DNA of 64,000 bases, taken from Chondrosia reniformis (Eukaryota; Porifera; Demospongiae; Chondrillida; Chondrillidae). The position numbers were made by a program, and so were the translations under genes. Below the pieces are notes generated by a model. It searched no databases, had not been told where the DNA came from, and saw only the letters and a list, made by a program, of their open reading frames with translations. This document shows, piece by piece, positions 1-9,687 of the stretch (positions within the stretch are counted from its first letter, which is position 1; every line of letters begins with the position of its first letter). The DNA is taken from the NCBI GenBank assembly GCA_947172415.1, contig OX359190.1, positions 372,001 through 436,000 of the forward strand, in the 5' to 3' direction.

Positions 1-690
1 GACACATCTCTATGGTGGTTGCGGTTCCCATAGAGGTTGGTAGCGCTTAGACTCTGAAGCTGTCTCCTAATCGGTTGGTGCCATAGAGACGTGCTCACCA
101 ATAATCCGGATTTCGGGGGGGTTCCACGTAATGTGGGATTGGCATCTGATATCTTAGGATTCATATGAGTCGGCCATATCGAGAAGAACTGGTTCTTCTC
201 ACGTAAGTGACACCCAAAGCTCAACTCGGCAGAGCGTTACCACCGATCCCGGCCTCTGAGCGTCGTGGATGGTAGCGTTCGGTATGGTCCAATTTTTTTC
301 CTTTGGAGTTTCTTTAGCAGTCGATTGACGATTTTTCACTTTAGCGACATCCATATATTATAATATGGACAGATACTACTTCAAAACAATCAAGTATTAC
401 AGAGTGAATATCCATGTGTATTAAAATCTTTAAAAGCGTTCTCGTCATTCAAAATATACATATAAAAGTACCGTATTTTCAATATTCCCTTCTCTAGGTC
501 GGCCATTTATATTATTACGAAACTCCCGTACATTAAATTTCTATACAAGAATCTAATGTACATTTAGTGCAATAACTCTGTCAATTGGAAAGATGTGAAG
601 CTGAAACTTCTTGTCAACATTCACAGACATACATAGAGCATATCCAAAGAGTTTTACAAATTTTGATGTTCACTCATATTTGTCCTACGT
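1..690. repeat. Structured repeat unit, copy 1
   Basis: Nearly identical to 2171-2850, so it is a direct repeat about 2.17 kb apart. It contains a perfect 9-bp-arm hairpin at 181-200 and a second hairpin near 7-35 (arms tctctatgg / ccatagag). Around 215-300 a stretch resembles a tRNA box A (agctcaactcggcagagcg) and ends in a run of seven T, as in Pol III terminators. No clear T-arm or cloverleaf is present, so it is not a functional tRNA. The last ~140 bp are one diverged unit of the satellite found on either side. Probably part of a mobile or satellite-associated element, possibly tRNA-derived. Confidence 0.6.
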
Positions 691-720
691 ACGTACTTTA
701 AATTAAGATATAGAAAGTTA

Positions 721-1890
721 ATGTATGGTGAGAGATAGGGCAAATTTTAAGTTTCATCAAAATTTCACAAACCCATTGGACATGCTCTATAGAGATCTGT
801 GAATGCTGACACAAAGGTTTAGCTTCATATCTCTCCATTTGATAGAGTTACAGCCCTCAATGTACATTAACTTCTGGTATAGAAAGTTAATGTATAGTGA
901 GAGATAGGGCAAATTTTAAGTTTCAACAATATTTCACAAACCCATTGGACATGTTGTATAGATGTCTGTGAATGCTGACACAAAGGTTTAGTTTCATATC
1001 TCTCCATTTGATAGAGTTACAGCCCTCAATGTACATTAAATTAAGATATAGAAAGTTAATGTATGGTGAGAGATAGGGCAAATTTAAAGTTTCATCAAAA
1101 TTTCAAAAACCCATTGGACATGTTGTATAGATGTCTGTGAATGCTGACACAAAGGTTTAGCTTCATATCTCTCCATTTGATAGAGTTACAGCCCTCAATG
1201 TACATTAAATTAAGATATAGAAATTAAAGTTAATGTATGGTGAGAGATAGGGCAAATTTTAAGTTTCATCAAAATTTTACAAACCCATTGGACATGCTCT
1301 ATAGAAATCTGTGAATGTTGACACAAAGGTTTAGCTTCATATCTCTCCATTTGATAGAGTTACAGCCCTCAATGTACATTAAATTAAGATATAGAAAGTT
1401 AATGTATAGTGAGAGATAGGGCAAATTTTAAGTTTTATCAAAATTTCAAAAACCCATTGGACATGCTCTATAGAGATCTGTGAATGCTGACACAAAGGTT
1501 TAGCTTCATATCTCTCCATTTGATAGAGTTACAGCCCTCAATGTACATTAACTTCTGGTATTGAAAGTTAATGTATGGTGAGAGATAGGGAAAATTTTAA
1601 GTTTCATCAAAATTTCAAAAACCTATTGGACATGTTGTATAGATGTCTGTGAATGCTGACACAAAGGTTTAGCTTCATATCTCTCCATTTGATAGAGTTC
1701 CAGCCCTCAATGTACATTAAATTAAGATATAGAAAGTTAATGTATGGTGAGAGATAGGGCAAATTTTAAGTTTCATCAAAATTTCACAAACCCATTGGAC
1801 ATGCTCTATAGAGATCTGTGAATGCTGACACAAAGGTTTAGCTTCATATCTCTCCATTTGATAGAGTTACAGCCCTCAATGTACGTATCT
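721..1890 (-). repeat. 169-bp satellite array (left, reverse orientation)
   Basis: Seven tandem units start near 721, 890, 1059, 1233, 1402, 1571 and 1740. The period is 169 bp, with one 5-bp insertion in the third interval. The reverse complement aligns along its length with the 170-bp unit at 2861-4400, so the two arrays are inverted relatives. Units are AT-rich and differ by a few substitutions. No coding capacity is seen. Confidence 0.9.
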
Positions 1891-2170
1891 CACCATACTT
1901 TAAATTTGTATACAAGAATCTAATCTACATTTAGTGCTGTAACTCTGTCAATTGTAAAGATATGAAGCTGAAACTTCTTGGCTGTATGCACATATAGCTA
2001 TACAGTATATCCTGCTAGTTTTGTAAAATTTCAAAAAAGGATACCCGAGTTACTGCAGATCGAAAAATACCCTATTCTAAAGTATTGAAGATTCGCCAAC
2101 CACAAGCGTTTTCATAGGCAATTACTTTATTTAAATAGAAGATAAAACCTTATAATAGTAGGCCTACCTG
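1891..2170. repeat. Diverged satellite unit and AT-rich spacer
   Basis: About 1900-2050 is a single diverged satellite unit in plus orientation, the reverse of the array before it. The remaining bases are AT-rich spacer up to the second copy of the structured unit. No gene is visible. Confidence 0.6.
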
Positions 2171-2850
2171 GACACATCTCTATGGTGGTTGCGGTTCCCA
2201 TAGAGGTTGGTAGCGCTTAGACTCTGAAGCTGTCTCCTAATCGGTTGGTGCCATAGAGACGTGCTCACCAATAATCCGGATTTCGGGGGGGTTCCACGTA
2301 ATGTGGGATTGGCATCTGATATCTTAGGATTCATATGAGTCGGCCATATCGAGAAGAACTGGTTCTTCTCACGTAAGTGACACCCAAAGCTCAACTCGGC
2401 AGAGCGTTACCACCGATCCCGGCCTCTGAGCGTCGTGGATGGTAGCGTTCGGTATGGTCCAATTTTTTTCCTTTGGAGTTTCTTTAGCAGTCGATTGACG
2501 ATTTTTCACTTTAGCGACATCCATATATTATAATATGGACAGATACTACTTCAAAACAATCAAGTATTACAGAGTGAATATCCATGTGTATTAAAATCTT
2601 TAAAAGCGTTCTCGTCATTCAAAATATACATATAAAAGTACCGTATTTTCAATATTCCCTTCTCTAGGTCGGCCATTTATATTATTACGAAACTCCCGTA
2701 CATTAAATTTCTATACAAGAATCTAATGTACATTTAGTGCAATAACTCTGTCAATTGGAAAGATGTGAAGCTGAAACTTCTTGTCAACATTCACAGACAT
2801 ACATAAAGCATATCCAAAGAGTTTTACAAATTTTGATGTTCACTCATATT
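2171..2850. repeat. Structured repeat unit, copy 2
   Basis: Second copy of the unit at 1-690, with the same hairpin at 2351-2370, the same tRNA-like box A and the same T run. Homology runs to about 2850, where it joins the right satellite array. The two copies differ by very few bases, so the duplication is recent or maintained by conversion; an assembly duplication is also possible. Confidence 0.75.
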
Positions 2851-2860
2851 TGTCCTACGT

Positions 2861-4400
2861 ACATTAACTTCATATAGCAGTAATAAAAAGTACACTAAGG
2901 GCTGTAGCTATTCCAAATGAAGAGATATGAATCTGAAACTCTATCTCAATATTCCCAGAGATGTATGAAAGGCATCCAATGAGTTTTTGCAAATTTTGAT
3001 ATTTACTCAAATTTACCCTATATCTCACAATACATTAACTTCATATAGATGTAATTTATAGTACATTAAGTGCTGTAACTCTTCCAAATGAAAAGATATA
3101 AATCTGAAACTCTATCTCAGTATTCACAGAGATGTATGAAAGGCATCCAATGAGTTTTGCAAATTTTGATATTTACTCAAATTTACCCTATCTCTCACCA
3201 TACATTAACTTCATATAGATGTAATTTAAAGTACATTAAGTGCTGTAACTCTTCCAAATGAAAAGATATGAATCTGAAACTCTATCTCAGTATTCCTAGA
3301 GATGTATGAAAGGCATCCAATGAGTTTTGCAAATTTTGATATTTACTCAAATTTACCCTATATCTCACAATACATTAACTTCATATAGATGTAATTTAAA
3401 GTACATTAAGTGCTGTAACTCTTCCAAATGAAAAGATATAAATCTGAAACTCTATCTCAGTATTCCCAGAGATGTATGAAAGGCATCCAATGAGTTTTGC
3501 AAATTTTGATATTTACTCAAATTTGCCCTATCTCTCACAATACATTAACTTCATATAGATGTAATTTAAAGTACATTAAGTGCTGTAACTCTTCCAAATG
3601 AAAAGATATGAATCTGAAACTCTATCTCAGTATTCCTAGAGATGTATGAAAGGCATCCAATGAGTTTTGCAAATTTTGATATTTACTCAAATTTACCCTA
3701 TATATATCTCACAATACATTAACTTCATATAGATGTAATTTATAGTACATTAAGTGCTGTAACTCTTCCAAATGAAAAGATATAAATCTGAAACTCTATC
3801 TCAGTATTCACAGAGATGTATGAAAGGCATCCAATGAGTTTTGCAAATTTTGATATTTACTCAAATTTACCCTATCTCTCACCATACATTAACTTCATAT
3901 AGATGTAATTTAAAGTACATTAAGTGCTGTAACTCTTCCAAATGAAAAGATATGAATCTGAAACTCTATCTCAGTATTCCTAGAGATGTATGAAAGGCAT
4001 CCAATGAGTTTTGCAAATTTTGATATTTACTCAAATTTACCCTATATCTCACAATACATTAACTTCATATAGATGTAATTTAAAGTACATTAAGTGCTGT
4101 AACTCTTCCAAATGAAGAGATATGAATCTGAAACTCTATCTCAGTATTCCTAGAGATGTATGAAAGGCATCCAATGAGTTTTGCAAATTTTGATATCTAC
4201 TCAAATTTACCCTATATCTCACTATACATTAACTTCATATAGATGTAATTTAAAGTACATTAAGTGCTGTAAGTTTGACAAATGGAGAGATACGAATATG
4301 AAACTCTATCTCAGTATTCACAGAGATGTATGAAAGGCATCCAATTAATTTTGCAAATTTTGATATTTACTCAAATTTGCCCTATCTCTCACCATACAAT
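2861..4400 (+). repeat. 170-bp satellite array (right)
   Basis: Nine units start near 2861, 3032, 3202, 3372, 3542, 3716, 3886, 4056 and 4226. The period is 170 bp, with one TA-rich 4-bp expansion. Two unit variants (caccatacatt and cacaatacatt types) alternate through part of the array, which suggests a two-unit higher-order repeat. It is homologous in inverse orientation to the array at 721-1890. Confidence 0.9.
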
Positions 4401-5131
4401 AAGCACCAGGATCTGCAAGGTGTCATTTCAAGACACCTCGATTGAATTTTCCAAAAGTACAAGGTTTGTCGGTGCTTAAGCCAAAAATGGATTAAGCTCC
4501 AGGAGGCCTATTTGTGAATAGTACAAGGCTTGCTGGTGCCTAAGCCAAAAATGGAGTTGAGTTAATACATATATTATACGTATATTGTTTTTGTAGATTT
4601 TAGTATTTTGAATTATGTTTTGTGTTAATATGCTACTAACTACTGCTACTTAAATCATGTGTGCTTAAAACTATTTAAATTGTCCTACCAGTTAGAACTT
4701 GCGTAGTAAAGACAAAGAAAGTCATCGTTGTCTATAACTACGTATATTTGTGCAAACTAACTTTAATTCCAGTTTTGCATCAGTTTCGTTAGCACATGCA
4801 GTTATATTATAGTTAAGCTTTATTGTTTATGTTGCAAACTATTTACTATGGTTCGTATCTATACCAGTGGAAGGTACTGACATGTGTAATATATACGTAT
4901 AAAAAGCTCATTCAACTATCTGAAATAATTCGGAAACATTTTGTTGATATATATCAAAACATTGAATAAAGCTTCTAAATATATTCATTGTACAAGAAAA
5001 TAGAAACTTTTGAAAGTGTAAATGAATTTGTAATTTATGCCCTCAGCAAACGAGAGTAAGGTTTTTCAAGCAACGATATTAGTAGAGCATTTGTAATTAA
5101 GAAAATGGCTGCTGGCTAGTAATTTCAGACG
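4401..5131. other. Satellite boundary and AT-rich spacer upstream of HUS1 copy 1
   Basis: The satellite ends in a segment bounded by inverted short words (aagcacc at 4401 and ggtgctt at 4473). A related second segment follows at about 4490-4555. From ~4570 on the sequence is AT-rich and shares blocks with TRIM-NHL 5' flanks (around 12040-12130) and with the HUS1 upstream region at 35520-35620. No gene is seen. Confidence 0.5.
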
Positions 5132-5462
5132 ATGCGTTTTAGAGGCAAACTTGGAAATGTTGCAAATATTATGCAGTTAACACGTAATTGTTCACTTTCT
5201 GCTCGCGTTTGTGAGTTTGTAGATCGTTTTCTGTTGCTGCAGGAGTTGTGACTTCATTGAGCAAAGCGAAGAAGGACTGCGTTATCAAACTGTCTCTAAC
5301 GAAAGTGTGTTTCATCGGAGTAGAGTCTGGTGTGCTGGGAGGAATCAGTTTGTGGAGCGAGATACAGCAAGTAGGTCTCAGCTGTCCCAACTGCATAGCT
5401 ACGAGTGGTCGTGATGTTAGAGTAGTGATGACCCACCTCCCCTGGGGTAGACACATGACTGA

Positions 5463-5600
5463 TGTTACTATTGCATTGAATAGTATATAAAATGTATGTT
5501 ACTATTGCATTGAATAGTATATAAAATGGATGTTACTATTGCATTGACTAGTATATAAAATGGGTGTTACTATTGCATTGAATAGTATATAAAATGGGTA
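5463..5600. repeat. 34-bp minisatellite in HUS1 copy 1 intron 2
   Basis: Four tandem units start near 5463, 5497, 5531 and 5565 (tgttactattgcattga core). The same repeat, with more units, lies in intron 2 of the second HUS1 copy at 36070-36290. Confidence 0.85.
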
Positions 5601-5804
5601 CATACTCTCTGGACGTGTGTCTCACTGTAGAACAAGTACTTTGATGATTATCATATTGAGGGAAGAGACGAGAGAAATGAGATTTATTTGGAATGCAATT
5701 TAGAGCAGTTGTCTCGCGCTCTTAAATCTGCTCAGAATGCTCAACTGTTAAAAATAAAACTTGCCAGAAAGGAGGGAGCCATTTTATCCATTGAAGTCAT
5801 CCAG

Positions 5805-6300
5805 GTACTCCCACCCCCCTCCCCTGGGGTAGACACACTTCTGTATATAGTCCAGTCATCCAGGTACTCCCACCCCCCTCCCCTGGGGTAGACACACCTC
5901 TGTATATAGTCCAGTCATCCAGGTACTCCCACCCCCTCCCCTGGGGTAGACACAACTCTGTATATAGTCCAGTCATCCAGGTACTCCCACCCCCCTCCCC
6001 TGGGGTAGACACACCTCTGTATATAGTCCAGTCATCCAGGTACTCCCACCCCCCTCCCCTGGGGTAGACACACCTCTGTATATAGTCCAGTCATCCAGGT
6101 ACTCCCACCCCCCTCCCCTGGGGTAGACACACCTCTGTATATAGTCCAGTCATCCAGGTACTCCCACCCCCCTCCCCTGGGGTAGACACACCTCTGTATA
6201 TAGTCCAGTCATCCAGGTACTCCCACCCCCCTCCCCTGGGGTAGACACACCTCTGTATATAGTCCAGTCATCCAGGTACTCCCACCCCCCTCCCCTGAGG
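5805..6300. repeat. ~60-bp splice-donor minisatellite, HUS1 copy 1 intron 3
   Basis: About eight units of 59-60 bp. Each contains gtcatccag followed by gtactccc, which are the last 9 bases of exon 3 and the start of intron 3. The array therefore repeats the exon 3 splice donor. The same array with more units lies at 36500-37345. Confidence 0.9.
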
Positions 6301-6732
6301 TATAGACTACATTTCTCTATCATCCACTGACCTCACTAGACATTTCACACTAACTCTCAATAGATACAGTCAGTTCCACTAAGTTGCTGAAGGTGTTCCT
6401 TCTCTCTCTAGCCTACCCTCTCCAGCACACAGCGTCAGCTGGTCCACGAGGTCCCAGTAGTGCTAGTTCCTCCTCGACTGTGGGGAGACTACCAGGAGCC
6501 AGTAATGCCAGACATCAATGTCAGCATCTACTTACCTCTCCTCAAGTCCATTAAGACACATATCAACCGGATGAAACACATTAGCCCATATTTGATAAGT
6601 CTTTAATTCCATATTTGGAAGGCATAACCATATTTGGTAGCTCATATGAGCTGTTTCCATTTCAGTTTGTTAGTGCCAACATGGCTGGTGAATTTAAACT
6701 CAGAGTGGAGACAGATACAGTTACCGTGGGAA

Positions 6733-8040
6733 GTGATCGATTTTTGTATTTTGTTTTTTGTGTACTTAAATCTTAAATTAAAACTGTTAAACTCGTTTCA
6801 AATTTGCATCAGCACGTTACAGTAAATTGACACGGAAAATATATTCACTTTGCAGATCAAAATGGCAGTCGTCAGGTAAAGTTGTTTGCAAATTGAATAC
6901 GAATTTAATTATAGTGCTTCCTGTTTAAGATTGAAGTTGTTTCATTTCCTACTTGTCTCACACTCGCAACTTGTATTTGTATTAACTTGTATTGTAGTGT
7001 AACCTAGCTAAACGTATATATTCTGCATTATTATATTAAAATTACATTATATGTATGTTACATGTTTCCTTTTGCACTTTAGCAATCTTTTCAGAACGTT
7101 GAGGATATTTAATTGGAGGATTCTCAATAGTTTTTCTAGTTCGCTTTGATGTCTGTTCATTATACATCACTTGGGCACACACACCATATAGTATAGTCAT
7201 ATTGTCTGTTTGTTTGATGAAGTGACATGTTACAAATAGCTCTGGTTTGAGTGTGAGTTTTGACATTTTGGAATATGACAACTGATGTAACATTTTATTA
7301 AATTAATCTGTACGTACTGTAGACATTTCACAAGTACATTTGAATAATACTTTGTAGAAAATTGAGCACATGATATTTGGATTTCAAATTCTGTGTACAT
7401 TGTATGTATGTAAGTTCTAAGAATACCTGCAAAAGTTAATTGTTCAAAAGCTGGACTTTAATTAATCACAGCTGTTACTATGTAGTTTTAGGTGTTGCTA
7501 TAATATTTATTTGTACTTATGAAATTATTGGGAAGGGCAATGTAAAATGTTCATTCTATAGGATGATCATCGGCTATCATAAGTTGTTTATAGAAAAAAT
7601 ACAAGTTTTTTAGAATTATAGAGTGTGTAATTGTTTTCTATATGATCTGTAAAGAGTCTGTGTCATACAGTATTAATTGGAGTGATTTGTATGGTTTAAT
7701 TAAAATTGGTTTGAACAAAGAATCTTTTAAATGTTTGTGGCAATTATTTGACATAAACAATAGCTCCATTTAGAGTTTGTTACAGGTCAAGTGTTTGGAA
7801 CCAATTAGTAACTGATTAACACGTGATAAGGCTAACCATACAGAAGTATAACTACTGAAATTTAAGTGCTTTACTATACACAGCACTTTTATTAAGTGAA
7901 TTTATCCATTATAATTCTGGCAACCATGTCTGGTATAGCAATGGCTAATTTGCCTTTTATACTTGACCACTCCCCCTTGTCCTTGACCACTCCCCCTCTT
8001 ACTTGACCACGCCCTCTACTTGACCACACCCCCTCTTTTT
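6733..8040. other. Amplified spacer block A, copy 1
   Basis: This AT-rich block recurs upstream of the PSMD6-like fragments (homologous stretches at about 18340-19440 and 29680-30735). It begins after the HUS1 break. A short conserved word near 6862 (atggcagtcgtcag, then gtaaag) looks like a start codon plus splice donor, but no downstream exon can be joined to it. An open frame on the minus strand at 7042-7293 is disrupted in the other copies. The end of the block has short C-rich tandem repeats (cttgaccactccccct type, ~7960-8035). Confidence 0.5.
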
Positions 8041-8403
8041 ATATTCCTGGACCGAGACCTCTCCAGATTTGTGGCAATGGGACGTTTGAACTGCAGAATA
8101 GACGGAGTAGCTGGAGTAGTAGAAACTAACAGACCGGACCAGAAGAACTACCACTATCAGGTGAGCACTACTACCGTGAGGCAGACCCTCCAGTCCTCCA
8201 TGTTTTGTTGAGGGGAAATGTCAGATCTAAGAAATCTAATAGTCTTTAAAGTCTTTAAAGTCTTTATATTTGTGGTTACTCCTTCCAGTGAACTATATAC
8301 ATGTAACATTTCCTTCTTCTTGTCCTCTAATTAGGCGACCATCAAGCAGGGAGACTTGTTACTGAACAGATTACAGAAGTTGAGCAGGATTATCAACATT
8401 TAG
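8041..8403 (+). pseudogene. PSMD6: PSMD6 (Rpn7) C-terminal fragment, copy 1
   Basis: Two exons, 8041-8160 and 8335-8403, joined by a GT-AG intron, encode a C-terminus ending in [18 protein letters not shown]. This strongly resembles the end of the 26S proteasome lid subunit PSMD6/Rpn7, including its VETNRPD motif. Only the last ~60 residues are present; the upstream PCI domain is absent and no acceptor precedes the first exon. The frame is open. Called a fragment because it lacks the N-terminal part and recurs at 19440 and 30737. Confidence 0.8.
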
Positions 8404-8660
8404 CAGTTGTTTGACTCTTAAAACTTTGAACTGTCTCTGTGATCATGATAATTTTAGAGTTGTAATGTTCAGTTGACAATTATATGATACATTTACATAC
8501 TGAATACATATTTGCAATATGTGAAAGAATGATTTTAATAAGTTGGTCCTACGTAAGTTATAATGCAACGACTTCTAAATATATATACAACTATTAACCA
8601 TGTACAGTGTATATAGTTTACAAAACTGTATGCTTGTTATACAATAATTTAAAGTATACT

Positions 8661-9424
8661 ATTGAGAAAAGTAAATATTATTCCCTTGAGCCGTGGATGA
8701 GTGGAGTATGTCTGAATGGTCACACTAGGGGGAGGGTGGGAGGAAGTGTCAGGTGAGCTGGGACTAGTAGTACTGTTATTGAGAGTCATGTAAAGGGACA
8801 CTCGTCAGCTGAGACACCATTTGTATATTCTTGTATATTCTTGTATATTCTTGTATATATTTAATTGTATATATTGAAGGGAAAATAAAAGTTATAATTG
8901 ACTGAGGTCATGTATAAATTACTATATATAGAATATTTCCCTACACTTTCTGGAGTGTGTTTATCTGTACTTTAGAGAATGCTGAAATAACAGACTAGAA
9001 ACTCCAACTGATCTTTCTAGTTACTAGTAGAGCTCTCTACTTTAGGTGTCTCTCTGTGACCATGTTGGGAGCAGCCTACGTGCTGAGGTTCCTTGACTGG
9101 TGGATGGCAGAGGAGGGACGCACCACACGACAGGCTGTGACTGCCTTACCAAACCTCCCCCACCCAGGGACACACAGGTAGGATTGTCTTAATGGTTGTT
9201 AGGCAACCATCTAAAACTACTGATTCTTGTGTTTACAGGTCCAGAGTCTCTCTCCTGCAAATGTATGTCCTATGTGCCACAGTTGCCATAGCAACCCCCA
9301 CCCCCTCACTACCTCAGGATATATCTATTACTACTCATGTATAATTCCTCATGTTCTACAGCACCAATCTTGACTGCCTACACTGGAAAGGCAATGTGTT
9401 AGATTATACACTTCCAACACATAG
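8661..9424 (+). pseudogene. PEX12: PEX12 C-terminal fragment, copy 1
   Basis: Two 3' exons of peroxin-12, the peroxisomal RING protein of the PEX2/10/12 ubiquitin ligase, can be read: a transmembrane-end exon with RFLDWWM (from about 9046) and a RING exon starting at 9239. An upstream piece at 8661-8750 continues the frame expected of the middle of the protein. The RING exon carries a small deletion after HQS that makes a stop, removing the last part of the RING. The earlier exons seen at 14160-14717 are absent here. Confidence 0.75.
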
Positions 9425-9687
9425 CTACTGTATAAATATCTATCTTGTCGTGTGACATTAACTATTTCTATGAAACATTTTATTTAATTCCTTTTTTATT
9501 AATTTGTCCATTTCCGACACTGTACTGTATTGAGTGGGTGGTAGGTTACCAAATAAGGAAAACACTTGAATATAATTTGTAAATAAACATATGAATTAAA
9601 TTTTAAATTGAAACTATAATGTACAACTAATAATTTCTATAATTTAAATAAATGTTCAAAGTTAACAAACTTGTTTTCTAAAAGTTC
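9425..9687. other. 3' flank between PEX12 fragment and TRIM-NHL 1
   Basis: AT-rich spacer that recurs with small indels downstream of each minus-strand TRIM gene. It includes AATAAA-like sequences on the minus strand that could serve as polyadenylation signals for the TRIM gene. No other gene is seen. Confidence 0.4.

Larger units (their letters stand above)
5132..6732 (+). pseudogene. HUS1: HUS1 copy 1, 3'-truncated duplicate
   Basis: HUS1 is the checkpoint clamp subunit of the nuclear 9-1-1 complex. Exons match the intact copy at 35739-38166: 5132-5183, 5243-5370, 5631-5804, 6412-6594 and the start of exon 5 at 6665-6732. Two faults are visible. The exon 4 donor is ATAAGT where the intact copy has GTAAGT, so translation would read into a stop a few codons on. 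Homology stops inside exon 5, so exons 6 and 7 (the C-terminal part of the second clamp domain) are missing. A short transcript is possible, but a working clamp subunit is not. Confidence 0.85.

Noticed and set aside
215-300. tRNA gene or 5S rRNA
   Set aside because: A box A-like word and a T run are present, but no T-arm, anticodon stem or 5S core could be paired. Kept only as a structured repeat.
2861-4400. CRISPR array
   Set aside because: Units are contiguous 170-bp repeats without unique spacers, and the genome is eukaryotic.
7042-7293. Minus-strand 83-codon gene in spacer block A
   Set aside because: The frame is broken by indels in the homologous blocks at ~18510-18730 and ~29870-30010, and the product is unrecognised.
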